Source: Spirosoma aureum
GTDB taxonomy: Bacteria > Bacteroidota > Bacteroidia > Cytophagales > Spirosomataceae
DNA length: 64,000 nucleotides
NCBI RefSeq assembly: GCF_011604685.1
Contig: NZ_CP050063.1
Location: 4,672,501-4,736,500, forward strand
Direction: 5' to 3'
Below, in pieces: positions 61,078 through 64,000 of this stretch. The position numbers were made by a program, and so were the translations under genes. The notes beneath the pieces are model-generated. The model was not told the DNA's origin. It did no database searches and saw nothing but the letters and a program-made list of their open reading frames with translations. Position 1 is the stretch's first letter, and each line of letters starts with the position of its first letter.

Positions 61078-64000
61078 ATGATCGTTAAACGCCCTTTATT
61101 TCTGGTATTACTCACTGTGATCAGTATGTTTGCCGGTTGTCGGTCAGCGTCCGACAGTCTTCCTTTATTTACAAAAATCAGCGCTGACGAATCGGGTCTG
61201 TCGTTCAATAATCAAATCCAGCCTTTCGAAAATGAAACACTAAATGCCAATACCTACGACCCCCTGTATAATGGGGCAGGCGTTGGCGTTGGTGATTTCA
61301 ACAATGACGGATGGGATGACCTGTTTTTTGCCGGAAATAAGGTGAGTAGCCGTCTGTATCTGAACCAAATAGGACATTCGAAAAAAGAAAATCCGGCCTT
61401 CCAGTTTACGGATATTACCGAACAGGCTGGTGTACAGACCCGAATCTGGTGTACGGGTGTTTCAGTTGTTGATCTGAATCAGGACGGTTGGCTGGATATC
61501 TACGTCTGTGTGGCGGGGCCGGATACGGCAAAGGCTGTTCGAAGAAACCTGCTTTTTCTCAACCAGAAATGCAGCCCGGGCGGAGTTCCGACATTTCAGG
61601 AAGTGGCCGAACAAGTGGGTCTGGCAGACAGCGGGATGAATACGCAGGCTGCCTTTTTTGATTATGACCACGACGGTGATCTGGATTGCTATATTCTGAA
61701 CAATGCCTTCGAGCGAACGGGCCGGAATAGTATTCGACCACGGCGACTCGATGGAACCGGCCTAAGCACGGATCGGCTATATCGAAATGAAAGCCGATCA
61801 CCAACTGAGCAAAAATCAACGAAGAAAAGCGAGCTTCAGAACGAAACCACAACGCTACCGCAGTTTGTCGATGTGTCGAGCCAGGAAGGAATCAAGGCCG
61901 AAGGGTATGGCCTGGGACTTACAATTGCAGACCTGAATCAGGACGGCTGGCTGGATGTATACTGCGCCAATGATTTTTTGTCGAATGATGTCGTATGGAT
62001 CAATAACCACGATAAAAAAGGGAATCATACCGGGTTCACCAATCGTGCGGCCGATTATTTCAAACATACCAGTTACAACAGTATGGGTGTCGATATTCAG
62101 GACATCAATAACGACTCCCGGCCCGATGTGATGGTCGTTGACATGATGCCGGAGACGAATGAGAGGCAAAAAATGATGCTCATTAAAACCAACTGGGATT
62201 TTTTTACGCTGGCCCGTCAGCAGGGCTATCAGGATGAATATGTACGAAATACCCTGCAACTCAATCAGGGGCCATCTGGTCTGAATCAGGAACCGGGCTT
62301 TAGTGAAATAGGCCAGTTGGCGGGTGTTTCGCGAACTGACTGGAGCTGGGCACCGCTGTTGGCTGATCTGGACAACGATGGTTGGAAAGACCTTACTGTT
62401 TCGAACGGCTACCGGCGCGACATTACCAATCTGGATTATGTGGTGTATCTCAACCAGCAGATCTCAAGCTTTGGCCTGGCGGCAACACATAAACAGACCA
62501 TGGAGGCTCTGTATAAACTTCCTGAGGTAAAGCTTCATAACTACGTGTATCGAAATCGGGGTGACCTGACCTTTGAGGATAAATCGCTGGATTGGGGGTT
62601 GGGTGAACTCAATTACTCGAATGGTGCGGTCTATGTTGATCTGGATAAAGATGGCGATCTGGATCTTGTTTTCAATAACATCGATGAGCCAGCCGGAGTC
62701 TATCGAAATGAAACGAATCAAACCGGTAAACCGATTATCCGCCACTTTCTGCGACTGAAATTGCCTGCCGATGGACACGGTTCGGGGGCTGAAGTTCGCC
62801 TGAAATTGCCCAATGGAACAACACAGACCACACTGGCACATCCGGTTCGGGGCTATACCTCCTCCGTTGAATCGATTGTTCATTTTGGTCTCGGGAAGCA
62901 TACATCGGTTGGGGTTGAGATTCATTGGGCGGACGGAACCGTTCAATCACTGGGGCAGCTAAAAGCCGACCAAACGCAAACCGTTCACTATTTGCCTGCC
63001 AATAGCCCTACCTCGACCCAGGGAGATACCAGTTCGACAGGATTGTTTGTTACGCAGCCAGCATCAGTGATTGGTATCCCTTTTATGCATCAGACTGTAC
63101 TCTCGTCGGATTGGCAGCGAACGCCTATGCTCCCGCAGGTGTACGGGAAAAATGGGCCTGCCATAGCGGTTGCCGATGTTGATGGAAATGGCCTTGACGA
63201 TGTGTTTGTTGGGGCGGGCCCCGGTCAGGTGCGAACGGTGTATTTACAGAAAAAAGCCGGGCAGTTTACGCCTTTGATTCAGGGGGCCAATGACCTCAAC
63301 GATATGGGGGCTTTGTTTTTTGACGCCGATCAAGATGGCGATCTGGATTTATACGTCGTTAGTGGGGGAAGTCAGCAACCCGATAGCAGCCATATTTATC
63401 AGGATCGATTATACCTGAACGATAGTCGGGGCAAATTTACCCGATCGCAGGGTTTGCTACCACCAACGACTTCTTCGGGCTCTTGTATTGTAGCCGCCGA
63501 TTTTGACCACGATGGCGATCTGGATTTGTTCCGTGGAGGGCGTGTCAAGGTAGAAAAGTATCCATTTCCACCCCGTAGCTATTTACTTCGGAATGATGGA
63601 GGTCGGTTTACCGATGTTACCGATCAACTGGCTCCCGGCTTGCGGCAGATAGGGATGGTTTGCGCAGCACTCTGGACTGACTATGATAATGATAGCTGGC
63701 CTGATTTACTGCTTGCGGGCGAATTTATGCCGATCACGTTAGTAAAAAACGGCAAAGGGAAATTTCAGCAACAGCCTGCTACACTGCCAGCTGGGCAGTG
63801 GAATTCAATAATTGGTGCCGATTTCGATTGCGACGGCGACATCGATTACCTCGCGGGTAATACTGGCCTTAATACGAGGTATAACGTCTCTGCTTCAGAG
63901 CCATTACGCATTTACGGTAACGATTTTGACGGGAATGGTAAAATAGATCCCATCCTGACCCACTACCTCCAAGGAACCGAGCAGGTAGTGGCTATTCGGG
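61078..64000 (+). CDS. CRTAC1-like lipoprotein with FG-GAP/VCBS repeats (cut by window end)
   Basis: At least 974 residues, open to the window edge. The lipobox FAGC at about residue 20 follows the hydrophobic segment PLFLVLLTVISMFAGC. Many calcium-binding FG-GAP/VCBS repeats follow (GVGVGDFNNDGWDDLFFAG; DLNQDGWLDVY; DADQDGDLDLYVV). An ASPIC/UnbV module lies around HFGLGKHTSVGVEIHWADG (near residues 600-625). This architecture is typical of Bacteroidota surface proteins beside SusCD genes, proposed to bind glycans. It is divergent to the sigma factor gene. Confidence 0.9.
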   Translation, partial: MIVKRPLFLVLLTVISMFAGCRSASDSLPLFTKISADESGLSFNNQIQPFENETLNANTYDPLYNGAGVGVGDFNNDGWDDLFFAGNKVSSRLYLNQIGHSKKENPAFQFTDITEQAGVQTRIWCTGVSVVDLNQDGWLDIYVCVAGPDTAKAVRRNLLFLNQKCSPGGVPTFQEVAEQVGLADSGMNTQAAFFDYDHDGDLDCYILNNAFERTGRNSIRPRRLDGTGLSTDRLYRNESRSPTEQKSTKKSELQNETTTLPQFVDVSSQEGIKAEGYGLGLTIADLNQDGWLDVYCANDFLSNDVVWINNHDKKGNHTGFTNRAADYFKHTSYNSMGVDIQDINNDSRPDVMVVDMMPETNERQKMMLIKTNWDFFTLARQQGYQDEYVRNTLQLNQGPSGLNQEPGFSEIGQLAGVSRTDWSWAPLLADLDNDGWKDLTVSNGYRRDITNLDYVVYLNQQISSFGLAATHKQTMEALYKLPEVKLHNYVYRNRGDLTFEDKSLDWGLGELNYSNGAVYVDLDKDGDLDLVFNNIDEPAGVYRNETNQTGKPIIRHFLRLKLPADGHGSGAEVRLKLPNGTTQTTLAHPVRGYTSSVESIVHFGLGKHTSVGVEIHWADGTVQSLGQLKADQTQTVHYLPANSPTSTQGDTSSTGLFVTQPASVIGIPFMHQTVLSSDWQRTPMLPQVYGKNGPAIAVADVDGNGLDDVFVGAGPGQVRTVYLQKKAGQFTPLIQGANDLNDMGALFFDADQDGDLDLYVVSGGSQQPDSSHIYQDRLYLNDSRGKFTRSQGLLPPTTSSGSCIVAADFDHDGDLDLFRGGRVKVEKYPFPPRSYLLRNDGGRFTDVTDQLAPGLRQIGMVCAALWTDYDNDSWPDLLLAGEFMPITLVKNGKGKFQQQPATLPAGQWNSIIGADFDCDGDIDYLAGNTGLNTRYNVSASEPLRIYGNDFDGNGKIDPILTHYLQGTEQVVAIR

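Overview
The window looks like chromosomal DNA of a Cytophagales bacterium (Bacteroidota), probably Spirosoma or a close relative. The evidence is the SusC/SusD pair driven by ECF sigma and FecR, a type IX secretion (T9SS) sorting domain, Bacteroidota-type -7 promoter boxes (TAnnTTTG) before both tRNAs, DUF3291, DUF983, DUF4159 and BatA families, and mid-range GC with few Shine-Dalgarno sites. The genus is inferred; no 16S rRNA is present. I saw no insertion sequence, prophage or CRISPR array.

Layout. 1-5.7 kb: housekeeping genes, with purA (partial), a DUF3291 protein, Fur and bifunctional Rel/SpoT on the minus strand, then tRNA-Leu(TAG) and trigger factor on the plus strand. 6-9.6 kb: a TonB-dependent-type receptor and a lipoprotein with two SnoaL-like domains. 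9.7-16.6 kb (minus): an unknown lipoprotein, a Sua5/YciO protein, a GT2 glycosyltransferase, YihY, a hotdog thioesterase, MltG, a lone receiver protein and a small hypothetical. 16.9-21.7 kb: tRNA-Ser(GGA), then an RsbQ-like hydrolase, a PAS histidine kinase and two receiver proteins in a row, followed by an AT-rich gap and an ECF sigma factor. 21.9-27.4 kb: a broken T9SS-sorted repeat protein, several small unknown genes, and MerR/TipAS, AraC and DUF983 genes.

27.4-48.6 kb is the most unusual part. A secreted M14 carboxypeptidase-like protein lies divergent to three tandem TldD/TldE (TldD/PmbA) gene pairs. All three TldD proteins begin with a twin-arginine-like leader and keep the HExxxH zinc motif; their TldE partners have no leader. 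The same strand continues with DUF4159, a MoxR ATPase, a DUF58 protein, a BatA-like protein and two large membrane proteins, the last ones coupled by ATGA overlaps. This looks like one cell-envelope protease plus MoxR/VWA chaperone island. A pterin dehydratase and two membrane proteins follow.

50.5-61 kb (minus): a polysaccharide utilisation locus with ECF sigma, BNR hydrolase, FecR anti-sigma, SusC with an STN signalling domain, SusD, and a BNR-GH43 fusion enzyme. Presumably glycan sensed by SusC is signalled through FecR to the sigma factor, which turns on uptake and hydrolysis genes. From 61.1 kb to the window end runs a large CRTAC1-like lipoprotein with FG-GAP/VCBS repeats.

A recurrent non-coding theme is long, imperfect hairpins built from simple words in the gaps between genes. 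They are especially regular in the tldDE/moxR island and after tRNA-Leu.
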